64,000 nt of DNA from Corallium rubrum (lineage: Eukaryota > Cnidaria > Anthozoa > Scleralcyonacea > Coralliidae): assembly GCA_964035015.1 (NCBI GenBank), contig OZ035998.1:26939917-27003916 (forward strand). Reading direction: 5' to 3'. The notes beneath the pieces were generated by a model. The model saw nothing but the letters and a program-made list of their open reading frames with translations. It was not told where the DNA came from and made no database searches. Made by a program: the position numbers and the translations under genes. Positions 12,585 through 22,166 of the stretch are shown here, one piece after another. How positions within the stretch are numbered: the first letter of the stretch is position 1; the number at the start of each line of letters is the position of its first letter.

Positions 12585-13625
12585 CACTTCTTAACTGGTT
12601 TGCCGATTACCTTTGTGATCGCAAACAGTGTGTTGTCGTTGAAGGAGTTTCCTCATCCTTTCTTAGTGTTACCTCTGGTGTGCCACAAGGTAGTGTAATA
12701 GGTCCTCTCCTATTCTTAATTTATGTGAACGACCTTCCAGAGGTAACCAAGAATAGTACTGTTGCACTTTTTGCTGATGACAGCAAATGTTATCGTGCTA
12801 TACAATCACCAGATGATCGAGATCTCCTCCAGCTTGACCTGGACGCTATGTCCAACTGGTCGCTGTCCTGGCAACTGAAATTTAATGTCTCAAAGACGCT
12901 TTACTCAGGATATCCCGCAAACGCAACCCTCCAACTCATTCCTACTTTCTTTACAACGAACCAGTCAAGAGCATAGCTAGCCAAGTAGACTTGGGTGTGG
13001 TTATCAGCAATGACCTAAAGTGGTCCCCACACATAGCCAGCTGCACTGCAAAAGCCAATCGTATGCTTGGTTTTCTTCAAAGGAATTGTACCCAAATGAC
13101 TGATATTCGTTGCCGTAGGCTTCTTTTTCTTGCTCTCGTCCGATCTCATCTGTCTTATGGTAGTGAGATCTGGGCACCTCAAGGATCGTCACGCGATCTC
13201 GCGATCCTCGAGGGTGTTCAAAGACGTGCTAGCAAATTCATCCTTCAGGATTATGAGTTGTCATATCCTGAACATCTTAAGAAACTTAATTTACTTCCGA
13301 TATCCTACTAGCTTGAACTAAAGGATCTCGTCTTCTTTTTTAAATGTAAACAAGGCCTCTTCGACCTAGACATCTCCTCTTTCGTCACTTAGCTTTTTCT
13401 TCTCACAACACGTCTCGCACCCGTTCAAATAAGGACAACTTGCTTCAAGTCAACCATTGCAGGACGTCTCTCTATAGGAATTCTTTTTCAGTCAACCGAA
13501 TTGTCCTTCTCTGGAACAATCAGCTCTCTCCCACCATTCGTAATAGTTCATCCGTTTCCTCCTTCAAACACAGACTAACTGTTTACTATACTCTTCTCTA
13601 CTACACTCATCTTTCGATGTAAACA
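12585..13625 (+). pseudogene. 5'-truncated CR1/Jockey-like LINE reverse transcriptase
   Basis: The first part reads LLNWFADYLCDRKQC, followed by GVPQGSVIGPLLFLIYVNDL and LFADDSKCY (an FADD catalytic box in place of YADD). These are hallmarks of non-LTR reverse transcriptase palm motifs. After a frame change at about 12975, the C-terminal thumb region follows (GVVISNDLKWSPHI, RSHLSYGSEIWAPQ, LEGVQRRASKFIL) to 13311, with further decayed C-terminal sequence to about 13620. The endonuclease and the fingers of the RT are missing, and frameshifts and stops make it inactive. Plus-strand sequence to about 13900 is probably its 3' UTR. Confidence 0.9.
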
Positions 13626-14059
13626 GAATGCGCACTTGGAAAACCTTCTGTTCCAAGTGCCGCTCTTTCAACTTAAGCTGTTGTTCCTAATTCGTCATGT
13701 CTTCTGTAAACTGTATATTTGTTCTCGTCTTTACTTTATTGTATGTTATGTTTGTTTTCATTAAGGTCGGTCTTCACATGGGACTAGTCATGTCCTGTTG
13801 ACCTTACCTTCAACCATATCTTTAGTTATTCAAAGTTTTTTTTCCTCTAATTTGATAGTTTTAATTCTTTCGCATTTATGTATGGTTGTAAAGTTAATAA
13901 ATCGTGCCCCTTTACGTGTGGTGCAAGAAAATTTAATCTATATATTTTTCTCCAATATGTGGATCACTGTTGTTATTTTTTCAAATATATGGATTCAACA
14001 TCTAGTAAACGTGCGTGGTCACTTTAGCGCAGTCACTCATATATGGCTTACTGTATAGC
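13626..14059. other. Probable LINE 3' UTR and unassigned sequence
   Basis: No coding signal. It contains ATATATGGATTCAA-type AT-rich DNA leading into the Polinton remnant, whose left edge I could not define. Confidence 0.4.
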
Positions 14060-14062
14060 GAC

Positions 14063-14248
14063 TATTATTGTGGTGCGGGCAAGGTTCCTAAAGGAAAAAG
14101 ACATGCTGATGCTAAGCAAAGTCAAGACCGAAAGCAAATTCGATATTATGGTTTACTAGAAATAAGCCCGCTCGATATTGTCCGGAAAATGATCAGACAA
14201 AAAGAAGTTCGCAAAGAAAAGAGGGCTACTAAGCCTAAAAAAACGTAG
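14063..14248 (+). pseudogene. Small basic Polinton/virus-type protein (CGAGK...QIRYYG)
   Basis: The open frame reads YYCGAGKVPKGKRHADAK, then RKQIRYYGLLEI, and ends in a lysine/arginine-rich tail before a stop at 14246-14248. From memory, a short protein with the pattern CGxGK-x-PKGxR and QIRYYG recurs in Polintons and relatives; its function is unknown to me. No in-frame ATG precedes the motif (the frame opens at a GTG at 14015), so the 5' end is probably lost. It converges on the minus-strand gene cluster. Confidence 0.6.
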
Positions 14249-14381
14249 TGACATAATATTAGTACTGCGTATCAGTTTCTGATATGCAGTGCCGCACACT
14301 TTTGGAGATCATAAAATGGAGAGACGCATGCACTGCATTGCAATATCAGCAACTACGCCTTTGATAGTAATTACGAGAAAT

Positions 14382-14897
14382 TCAGCTGTAAAGAATAAAA
14401 AAATCCAAATTTTGAGAGTAATTTCGGTGGATCTGTTTCGTTGCGTCCACATAATAACGTATGTTTCGTTTGCCGTACCTCGCAAGAGTTACAACATAAG
14501 TTTCTCTCATATGGCCTCCATATACCTCGCCACACGCATAGCATATATTATTAGGTGACAATTCAGGGAGATGACAGACTGGGCATACTAATAGTAAATC
14601 AACGAGCTCTCTTATGGCTCTAAAAATTCGGTCTTCTATAACACAGCATTCCAGCCTTAGGTCATTGCCGTTTAACGCAGCGTGGCATCCCAGTCTTGTC
14701 ATCAAATATTTAGCCACACGCCTTGTACCAATCTCTATGTCAGAGCATATAGTTTTAAAATTGTTTATCACACTGTTGTTTTTCGGAATAGCTACTACGG
14801 GTTTGATCGTCGTATATACATTATCTAGAGTATCAACTATACTATTCCTACTCATTTGTAGTACCCGAGGTTTCATTAGCTGGCTCACCGCTTTCAT
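14382..14897 (-). CDS. eIF5/eIF2-beta-like zinc-ribbon protein in the Polinton
   Basis: From the first in-frame ATG (14897-14895) the ORF encodes 171 residues. Residues 20-55 are a linker (DTLDNVYTTIKPVVAIPKNN). Residues about 55-130 hold the signature of the eIF2-beta/eIF5 domain: RVAKYLMTRLGCHAALNGND, then a helix with IEDRIFRAIRELVDLLLV, then a four-cysteine zinc ribbon (CPVCHLPE and, 11 residues on, CYACGE). In translation factors this fold sits in the 43S initiation complex and binds eIF2-gamma. Here the basic K-box region of eIF2-beta and the HEAT tail of eIF5 are absent. Unlike every other long gene of the element it has no frameshift or stop. It overlaps the preceding ORF by 50 bp in another frame. 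The assignment is motif-based; a zinc-ribbon transcription factor of viral type is the main alternative. Confidence 0.7.
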   Translation of the reverse strand: MKAVSQLMKPRVLQMSRNSIVDTLDNVYTTIKPVVAIPKNNSVINNFKTICSDIEIGTRRVAKYLMTRLGCHAALNGNDLRLECCVIEDRIFRAIRELVDLLLVCPVCHLPELSPNNICYACGEVYGGHMRETYVVTLARYGKRNIRYYVDATKQIHRNYSQNLDFFILYS

Positions 14898-15640
14898 GCT
14901 TTGGCTCTTCGGGTTTGCCCGTGTAACGATGAGATACGACGTGTTTTCCAATTGTGATTCCGCCGCTCATAATTCCTATTGCTGGAATATATGGAGTGAT
15001 ATACCCTAGTGCATTCTGTATGTCGCGTTTTAGTAAGGTGTTATATATTGTGTAAATCCTTTTTAAGGGCTTTGCTATTTTCTATAGCGTTGAAATTTGC
15101 AAGGGTATCACTAAATTTGCTAATTAGCATGTCAGCTAAAAGTGCGTTAGTTTTTTCCAGCCTTTTTGTTTCAAGCTCGGAGTGGATTTTGTCGATCACC
15201 TTTGCTGAAGCTTTTTTAAGGTATTTAACGCTCTGGTCAATTTCACCGCCCTCGCTACAGTTAATTAGCTCGGCACGCTTATCACCGGTTGCGCTTTTGT
15301 TAGGCGTCACATTTTGAGCGTCCTTTTTCTTATTAACTTCATAGTCAATTTCTATGTCGTTATAGCTGCGGTCTTTAATTCTGATTCCGCGCTTTGCAAC
15401 TGTTCAATAAGCAGATTTAGCTTGTCTACAGGATCTATATAACTTGGTTATTTTGCGTTTTGGTATTACTTAGTATACCACATGTTTCATTTTAATTGCG
15501 GTCAGTAACAACTTTGTAACTATATGGATGCCTTAGCGATATTTCAAGGCGTGAGTACTTGCTGTTTTTAAGCTCCTGTATGATTTTAACAATGTCGTCT
15601 TTATCAGCACATACATAGCTAAATACAATGACACTTAAAT
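14848..15640 (-). pseudogene. Polinton coiled-coil protein with C-terminal hydrophobic segment
   Basis: Reading frames join across at least three breaks: DDIVKIIQELKNSKYSRLEI (about 15600-15545), VDKLNLLIEQLQS (about 15430-15390), IRIKDRSYNDIEIDYEV (about 15375), a charged heptad-like stretch ending NSKALKK (15310-15060), then, after a frameshift near 15063, RIYTIYNTLLKRDIQNALGY and a Gly/Ile/Pro-rich hydrophobic segment (ITPYIPAIGIMSGGITIG). The last frame stops at 14848-14850. The charged helical body plus a hydrophobic tail would suit a minor virion or membrane-associated protein, but I do not recognise the family. Confidence 0.55.
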
Positions 15641-15660
15641 AAAGTTATTCATAAAGTTAT

Positions 15661-15853
15661 TCATTCAAAGTAGTCATCAATTTTAGCTCTCATGTCGTTC
15701 TTACTAGGGTTGTAAAATGCGACGAGCTTACCGATATTTTCACGGTATGGTTTAGCTATACTTGTCAATTGCTGGGTTATCACAATAGTGCTCAATCAGT
15801 AATGCCGAGCGGAGAATGCTAGCTTGACTAATAACTCGCTTGTGCTGTTTTTT

Positions 15854-15911
<58 letters not shown>

Positions 15912-16199
15912 TTGATTGCTAGTATAATCAAACTGTTTGTGCCTTTGCAGATATATCTGACACGTACTTTAAAATTGTTTCGACCTTGGTCAGTCCTGCT
16001 CACATTGAATGGCAAAAAAATCAGAGTCACTCAGATATTTCCAGGCATGGTACGTGCTATTCCATTCGAAAGTTGGGCATATTAGGACGATATATTCAAA
16101 ATGGTTCTTATACATGTACTCTTGTTCAAGCATTGTTAACAGATAGTGAGTTTCACCGCAAGCTATAATCCCAACTTCGAAAAAGCTGGTGTGACTCAC
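15661..16199 (-). pseudogene. Polinton A32/FtsK-like packaging ATPase, decayed
   Basis: The P-loop region reads VGIIACGETHYLLTMLEQEY, followed by FEYIVLICPTFEWN, YLSDSDFFAIQC and TNSLIIL (Walker B strand). After an AT microsatellite that interrupts the gene at 15859-15909, SIRYAKPYREN-type sequence continues as KPYRENIGKLVAFYNPSKND and a stop at 15661-15663. In active members this protein pumps DNA into the capsid. Here the Walker A lysine is glutamate (GET instead of GKT) and the Walker B acidic residues are lost beside the microsatellite. The N-terminus runs into the truncated capsid gene. It is clearly a dead copy. Confidence 0.75.
15859..15909. repeat. (AT)n microsatellite inside the ATPase remnant
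   Basis: About 50 bp of TA dinucleotides separating the Walker B side from the C-terminal part of the ATPase remnant. Confidence 0.9.
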
Positions 16200-16209
16200 A
16201 TTTCGGTCA

Positions 16210-16952
16210 AGCTCATCAGTGTCAGATGGGAAGAATATTCTGTTAGCATTGAAAAGTCATACTTTTTGAAATTCTGTATGCAAATGTAATTGGGCTGACC
16301 TTGGAAGCTAATCTTTACACTCTGAATACTGCCCTTTTGAAGAGCATAACGATGTTCCTTAATGACTTGCGTGGTAGGTTGACATTTTCGTGGATCGTCG
16401 TGCTGGCTGCTGTAACTGGAAACGATTTGACCAGTGTCGCGTGGGTATATAGTAGCTTGACTTTCCGCTATTGTACATCGACTGAATTTCGCTAGCAAGT
16501 AATTCGTTCTCGATGGTTTCGTACCGTAGCTTGATATCCTCTAGTTTGAATGAGGCTGGTATTGATTAGTTGCCACTACTACCTGGCACCAAGACTTTGC
16601 TAGTTCGTTGAGCTTCAATATGGTCTCCTGTGTGTTCTGCAGTGCATGCGGGTACACCGCACCGTTCTCTATATGTATATGTCGTCATCGATCGATACTG
16701 TGAATCGAGACCCATATATAGTATTCAAAAGGGCATCATTTGCAACGCTACTATCGCCAGATGCATCTTGGCTCCTCAATTTGGCTAGGTTGGTTGCCCC
16801 ACCTAGTCCTTAGTCCACCTTATGAGCTCTGTCTGATTTCGACCATAAGTCCTCATATAATATTTGCTTCCGTTAGGTGCCTGTAGATCTCACCGTTGAA
16901 CTTATGGGTGTAGATTTGAGATTAGGTTGATGGTAGCTCTCTGTGATGCCAT
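16210..16952 (-). pseudogene. Polinton major capsid protein, N-terminal part only
   Basis: It starts at an ATG at 16952-16950 (MASQRATINLISNL). Shifted frames then give KFNGEIYRHLTEANIIYEDL, NGAVYPHALQNTQE, PASFKLEDIKLRYETIENEL and SLRNIVMLFKRA, then KISFQGQPNYICIQNF. This order (gel-like N-terminus, LRYETIEN strand, hydrophobic strand, QGQPN-type loop) matches my recollection of Polinton double-jelly-roll capsid proteins. About 230 codons remain, roughly half the usual length or less, and sequence then passes straight into the ATPase, so the C-terminal jelly roll is deleted. Four or more frame breaks. Confidence 0.65.
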
Positions 16953-16984
16953 TTTAAAGTGAGAAAGTGAGCATTCTACTACCT

Positions 16985-17804
16985 GGTATTAATATATGGT
17001 TCATGGGTAATGTTGTCATTTTGATGTACAAGTCGGATTGAAGTCACGTCAACGACTCTCCGTGTGCTCTTTTTACTAGGGTCTGCGTATTTAGCTTTGA
17101 ATGTGGTTCTAAGTTTGTCTTGCATATAATTACGGTAGGTTTCGTTTACGCTTTCTATTTTTAAGATAATCGTATGCGAACCATGTTATTGCTAAAACGA
17201 GTATCCATGCAGAGATTGCTAGCTAACAGCTACTGTACCGTATTTGAGTAGGCTTAGACTAGCTATCGCTATTATTGTAGGGCCAAAAACTGACCTAGCT
17301 TTTTGGCTATAGTTTTTTTGAAGGCGTTGTAAACTGATTGTCCGAATGACATCGTAGCATGTGCACCTTTTTTGCTCGTATGATGTGCGCCAATAACAAT
17401 GGTCGTTATCAGTGATCCAACCGTTATAAGTAATGCGCTAGACCAAGCCAGTTCTCCTTTATCCATTTTTATAAATCGTTCTAATCGTGACAGATCATTG
17501 ATGCTCTCGTTGTTTGCAGCTTCCTCTTTGAATATTAATTTAGCTTCACCGGTGAATGATGTCTCAGTCTGTTCAATGCGCATGTCCCTCTCAACGATAT
17601 TATCAAGTGCGTTATTAAAGTTTCTGTACTTTACCCTAACTTCTTCAGGCGTTTCATCGTTATTGCCGAACTGTTTATATAGACGCGGTCTCTTTCTTCA
17701 GAAATATCGTTGAAATTATCAGTTAATTGTTCATTACTGTAATTTTCTAGTTTGTTACTTTCAAAATTTTTCATTTCGAAGTTATCAAAGCCTCCTTCTG
17801 CCAT
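16985..17804 (-). pseudogene. Polinton multi-pass membrane protein, decayed
   Basis: The start is the ATG at 17804-17802 (MAEGGFDNFEMKNF). After a frameshift near 17668, NNDETPEEVRVKYRNF leads into the 17272-17583 frame, which has a transmembrane segment (LAWSSALLITVGSLITTIVI) and GQSVYNAFKKTIAKKLG. Further shifted frames give two more hydrophobic helices (GPTIIAIASLSLL, AISAWILVLAITWFAYDYL) and a soluble tail (NETYRNYMQDKLRTTFKAKY to about 16985). Three helices and about 270 residues in total. Function unknown; its place between integrase and capsid genes suggests a virion membrane or assembly role, which is inference only. Confidence 0.6.
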
Positions 17805-17881
17805 ATATATACTAAGCAATATTTCGGATATTACTCTCCGGAATCCAGCTGTTGTTCTTACAATCATAAGTATATTCTCAT

Positions 17882-18000
17882 GTGAGCACATGTGAATCTA
17901 TTTCACATGTTAAAATTTGACATGTGATCACATGTGAATCTATTTCACATGTTAAACTTCCACATGTGATCACACGTGTGAAAGCTCGTGTGAAAGCATG
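17882..18000. repeat. Palindromic CACATGTG repeats between integrase and membrane gene
   Basis: Two direct copies of about 50 bp, each with CACATGTGAATCTATTTCAC and CATGTTAAA, plus GTGATCACATGTG-type palindromes and a third degenerate part (CACACGTGTGAAAGC). It lies at the 3' end of the integrase. It may be a regulatory or termination region of the element. Confidence 0.75.
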
Positions 18001-18731
18001 TGGAATTTTTGTAAGGGCCGCTTAACAATTTTCTCCACTTTGTGCACATCATCTTTTTTGTCCACAGCTGATATAGCTCCTCCTCGTAGAACTTTCCAAT
18101 AATAGGCTCGTTGTCCAGATCAAATATCTCGTACGCATTAGGGTCATCTCGTATGACTCTTACCACTTTAAACAGTTCCTCAGTGAAGTTAGCTTCGTAT
18201 CCTTTCGTAAATGTGCTCTTGTACTTTGAAATCCTAACAGTGTCACCAACTTTGAATTTAGTAAAACTCTTTGCCATCATCAAATTGCGCTAACTTTGGA
18301 TTAGCACCAAATCTATTGTTGAACTGTTTCAGAAGCTCCTGCACCAGCCTTTATAGTCATATTACCAGTGTCTTTTCTGTAAACTGGAATAGCAAATGCG
18401 TATCTGCTAAGTATCTCAATAGCTGTTAATATCCAATGGTATAGCTTTTGTTTTGGTTCTTATACTTTCCCATATCCACGAGGTCCATTTGTATCTCAGT
18501 GTTCACCTAGGTAGTTAACAGACGTTTGTCTGAACGTACGTTTTCTAACAATTGGCTTATATACCTTGTGAAAGTATCTTGTGTTGTCAGCCACTCCTTG
18601 ACCATTTTTCTGCTAACATTGAGGCTTTTCTCTATTGCCTTCTGGTAGAGTCTCTCGGCTGACTGGTACCCAGTGGATGGGTTGTAGTAGATTTCACGGA
18701 GACCCTGCTCCAATTCTATATCATTGTCCAT
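17945..18731 (-). pseudogene. Polinton DDE integrase with internal deletion
   Basis: The N-terminus is MDNDIELEQGLREIYYNPST, then YQSAERLYQKAIEKSLNVSR. Core motifs follow in shifted frames: EIQMDLVDMGKYKNQNKSY (first catalytic Asp), WILTAIEILSRYAFAIPVYR, and LAQFDDGKEF (second Asp). The sequence then jumps directly into the C-terminal SH3/chromo-like domain (KFKVGDTVRISKY, EELFKVVRVIRDDPNAYEI, IIGKFYEEELYQL). The segment with the catalytic Glu is therefore gone. At least four frameshifts or stops. The family is retroviral-type integrase as used by Polintons and Ginger elements; the neighbours favour Polinton. Confidence 0.85.
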
Positions 18732-19110
18732 ATAAATTTCATGATGTATAACTCTAATAGGATGTTACCGAATTCATCGACGAGATTTCCATTTTGGTCT
18801 GTCACATGAAATTCAAATTGGTTAATAGCACCCTTGTTTATTGCAACACGGGTTTCAATTTCACGGAATGTCTGTGTAGAACCAAATAAAGGCTGAGTGC
18901 TGGTTACCGTGAGATTGATCAAAACATTGCTCTTTTTACTGTTCTCAGTATTTCAGTGACTGGTCTATAATATTGAATGTAACCCGCAGATACTTCAGCC
19001 AATGGTTCACTTGTACGATGCTGCTTTTTGTCACACTATTCGGTAGAAATATGCGGGTGGTAAAACCAAGGAGGTCTGCTATATATTCTGGTGTAAGATT
19101 AAGAACAGTG
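18720..19110 (-). pseudogene. Minor-capsid-like Polinton protein fragment
   Basis: Two frames, separated by a stop at 18945, read NLTPEYIADLLGF, VNHWLKYLRVTFNII, then INLTVTSTQPLFGSTQTF, ETRVAINKGAINQFEF and VTDQNGNLVDEFGN. A late beta-rich domain ending in a FEFxVTDQNGNLVD motif is, from memory, typical of the penton/minor capsid type protein of Polintons. The N-terminal part is missing and the strand is contested by the plus frame at 19060-19510. Confidence 0.45.
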
Positions 19111-19510
19111 ATATTGTACCGACAAATACAGATAGTGAGACATTCAAAAATGACAAGTCTATGTGGATTTGGCTGCATAACAACAAAGAGCTTGCACACA
19201 CTCCAAGTTAGAAAGTTGATGACGTACAGGGTGGTTTTCCTAAGATTTGGCTAAGTAATGGTACAATTCAGTCACTATCGAACGGTAAAGAACACATTAT
19301 ATATGCATTTGCTGGTCATAAAGTTCATGAGCGATACTATAATGGTTACCCAATAAAACCAGTCCTTGCATGACTATCAGATCAATAATTTCAGAATATA
19401 TGCAGATGGTACATAATGGTTCCCTAGCAAGCTACCAGTGCTGAATTTAGGAACTCCGCCGCATCCTCTTAAATGGGATGATGACAAACAATACATAAAA
19501 GTACTCAGTG
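19060..19510 (+). pseudogene. Plus-strand decayed ORF at the Polinton right edge
   Basis: The frame reads GGKTKEVCYIFWCKIKNSD, KSMWIWLHNNKELAHTPS, stop, VDDVQGGFPKIWLSNGTI, KEHIIYAFAGHKVHERYY, then after a shift INNFRIYADG, stop, WFPSKLPVLNLGTPPHPL. The run of about 140 codons with very few stops and a protein-like composition argues for past coding. It overlaps the antisense minor-capsid-like frame at its 5' end, so a rearrangement near 19080 is likely. I do not recognise the family. Confidence 0.45.
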
Positions 19511-19988
19511 TTCAGTGTATATTGCGCTAGCTACTGTTGCCAAGGGGGGTGCAGGGGGTGGGGTGGTGCCAATTGCCTTGTCAAATCCAAGTATATTAAA
19601 GGACGCATTCATTCAATGTCCGTGTAAACTTCATGCTATCATATGATTCATAGATATATGATTCATATATTAGCTATCATATGATTCATAGGTATTAATA
19701 TGTATAAAAATTTTTTTTGGCGGGCTTCACTCTCCTACCCCCAGCCACACCACCAGCTCGACCCCTGGATCCTGCCGGGGGCTGTGTCCTCAGACCCCTG
19801 CCGTAGCTCCCTCAGCGGCGCTCCACCCTGCCTCGATCACGCACCACGCCGCAAGCCTGATCTCACTTCGCTCACTCAGCACCCCCCATACCAGGTCAAG
19901 CTGGATCCATCACTGGTTTGGAAGGCATAGACAATAAAACGATTGATCTTTACAAGACTCTGAGATAACACTGTCTGGGTTTGTTTGT
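19511..19988. other. No gene; short repeats and a GC-rich island
   Basis: The sequence ATCATATGATTCATA repeats at 19637-19692. From 19720 to 19905 the sequence becomes markedly C- and G-rich compared with its surroundings (CCCAGCCACACCACCAGCTC, GCCGCAAGCCTGATCTC), with an open plus frame of 76 codons that matches nothing I know. It may be an insertion of different origin. Confidence 0.4.
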
Positions 19989-21690
19989 GTGCGAAGAGAC
20001 AGGATCGGCGCGAAGAAAGGCTATGGTGGAGTGGCTATTTATGTTCGGGCGGGTTTGCCTTTTCGTCTGAGAAACGACATCAATGCTGGCGAAAACGAGT
20101 GCTTATGGATTGAACTAATTCGGGTTAAGTGCAAACCAACGATAAATTTAATTTGTTGCTCTTATGGAGCTCCCGCGATGAAGACTTTGGTGAAGTTTAT
20201 TTCTAATCTATACAGCTGTATGCCTGCCATGGATTTGGAGAAATCTGATTTAGTGTTCTTAAGTGATCTAAATGTGAATATGTTACTAAATTCCAGAAGC
20301 CGTATGGGAGAAAAACAAAAGCTATAAAATTTTATGCGCACGATGGATTTAAAAGCGCCGAGTGAAGGGTATATACCGCGGTTACCTTGGATGAACAGTA
20401 AAATAAGTGAAGCGATGCGTGATCGTGATTACCATCATCGGAAAGCCACCAAATCAAACTTAGCTTATCATTGGGAAATATATAGGAGGCAAAATAAGAG
20501 GCAGAAGGGGATTCGAGTAAAGTATGGAAAGCTGTTGACGAGGCCTCCCGTCGTGGAGTCAAATCTTCAAGTGAATCAAGTCCGCAATGTTTTATATCAG
20601 ACTGTGTCCAACATTCTGCGCTGAACTCATTTTTTGTTTCTATTGGGAAAATATTAGCTCTCTGTTCAAATCAAATCCGACGAATTATCGCCCAATTTCA
20701 ATATTGCCTACTCTTAGCAAAATTTTGGAAAGAGCAGTAGATTCACAACTGTATGAATATTTGAAATCAAATAATCTACTCTCAAACAGGCAGTTTGGCT
20801 TTAGACCAAAACGTTCGACGGTAACTGCTCTATCAAACTTTACGGATGAAGTCCTACACAATATGGAAAGAGGGAAGTTTTGTGGAGCGGTATTTCTGGA
20901 CTTATCTATAAGGCGTTCGACACCGTAGACCATGGTATTTTGCTTACCAATTGTCAACACTTGGCATATCTCCATCTACTCCAGTTGTTTCGGTCGTACC
21001 CCATAGGAAGCAGCGAACGTCTTGTGGTCATGAATTATCTGATGGACTGCCCGTTACATTTGGCGTGCCTCAAGGCAGTATCTTGGACCCGTTATTATTT
21101 ATTATTTATATTAATAACTTACCAACCACTGTGAGTCATTCTGAATTGTCATGCACTCTTTGCTGATGATGCAGTACTATATTGTTATAACACAAAACTT
21201 TAAGATCTCGAAAAAGAACTAAACGAAGATCTTTTAACAGTAGCTAAATGAGTAAATGAGAACAAGCTGACTTTAAACCTAGAAAAACCCAAAATGTATG
21301 CTTATAGGTAGTAACCGTAAGCTCGGAGATATTAGGTCGTTATCAGCAGCTATTTTTGATTATGAAATTACTAATGTGAATAACTTTAAATACTTAGGAG
21401 TTTACTTATCTAACGACCTTATTCGGACATATCATATAGATTATCTATCATCTAAAATTAAACAAAGTCTAGGTCTTTTAAGAAGAATTAAGCATTTACT
21501 ACCTTATAAAGCGCGCCTCTTATTTTATAATGGCTTAGTTCTCCCACTATTTGAGTATGCAGATGTCGTATGGGGTGACAAAAAATCACACTTATGAATA
21601 ATTTATAAGTACTACAAAATAAGGCTGCTAAGATTATCTTAGACAAACCACTATATTCATCCGCCTCAGAAGCTCGATCTTGCCACGCTA
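19989..21690 (+). pseudogene. Decayed LINE (endonuclease plus reverse transcriptase)
   Basis: Endonuclease remnants (GGVAIYVRAGLPFRLRND, CLWIELI, LVFLSDLNVNML) occur at 20030-20290, a linker (LPWMNSKISEAMRDRDYHHR) at 20380-20470, and RT motifs from 20680: NYRPISILPTLSKILERAVD, NRQFGFRPKRST, AVFLDLS then KAFDTVDHGILL after a shift, VPQGSILDPLLFIIYINNLP, ADDAVLYCY, and thumb LGVYLSNDL, LLPYKARLLFYNGLV, LFEYADVVWG. Frameshifts and stops lie between most motifs and a piece is missing between the endonuclease and the linker. CR1/Jockey-type organisation. Confidence 0.9.
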
Positions 21691-22158
21691 AATTGGATTA
21701 CGCTACGAGCTACCTGTGGTAGCCGAGTCTAGGTTTCGCGATTCTCCTTATTTTTTTGCTTCGCGTTATTAGTCATCTGGCGGCCACTGGCGATATTGAC
21801 AAATAAGCTTTGCGAAACTGAGACATGTAACTATATCTAAAGTGTTCTGATCTATCTGACTACGTGTTCTCCGAAAGAAACAAGGAATCAATTTCTCGGC
21901 GATACTAGACATTGTAATGATTGTAAGACTTATGGCCTTTTCCCAAAAATCGCCAGGATCTGTTGAAAGGTAAGCTGTTTCGTTATTTCCATTGGTACAG
22001 TACGTAAGCTTATTTAGATAGCCGTTGTCTAAATTTAGTTTATAGAACAAAGTTTTTTATACCATGTTTAAACAATTTTGTTTGAGCAGTTTGAAATCGG
22101 TTATCCGTGTATGAATTAGACATTTTGAAAAGTTGTTGAACACAATTAACTTAAGCTC
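21691..22158. other. No gene assigned
   Basis: A 93-codon minus ORF (21769-22050) has no recognised domain. A short palindrome plus GAGTCTAGGTTTCG at 21707-21740 recurs in related form at 26010-26052. Confidence 0.4.
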
Positions 22159-22166
22159 ATTTGAAT

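Larger units (their letters stand above)
14060..19510. mobile_element. Decayed Polinton/Maverick virus-like transposon
   Basis: A cluster of Polinton-type genes, almost all on the minus strand: (right to left) minor-capsid-like piece, integrase, membrane protein, major capsid protein, A32-type packaging ATPase, coiled-coil/membrane protein and an eIF5/eIF2-beta-like ORF. A small conserved basic protein on the plus strand marks the left side. Protein-primed DNA polymerase B and the cysteine protease are not seen, and I could not find the terminal inverted repeats, so this is an internal remnant. All long genes carry frameshifts, stops or deletions. It is an old, inactive, virus-related element and is described here only as a fossil. 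Confidence 0.85.

Noticed and set aside
17882-18000. CRISPR-like direct repeats
   Set aside because: Only two full copies, palindromic, inside a eukaryotic element; no array or cas genes.
21707-21740. tRNA-like A-box (TAGCCGAGTCTAGG)
   Set aside because: No matching B box at the right distance and no cloverleaf; the related copy at 26029 lacks the A-box start.
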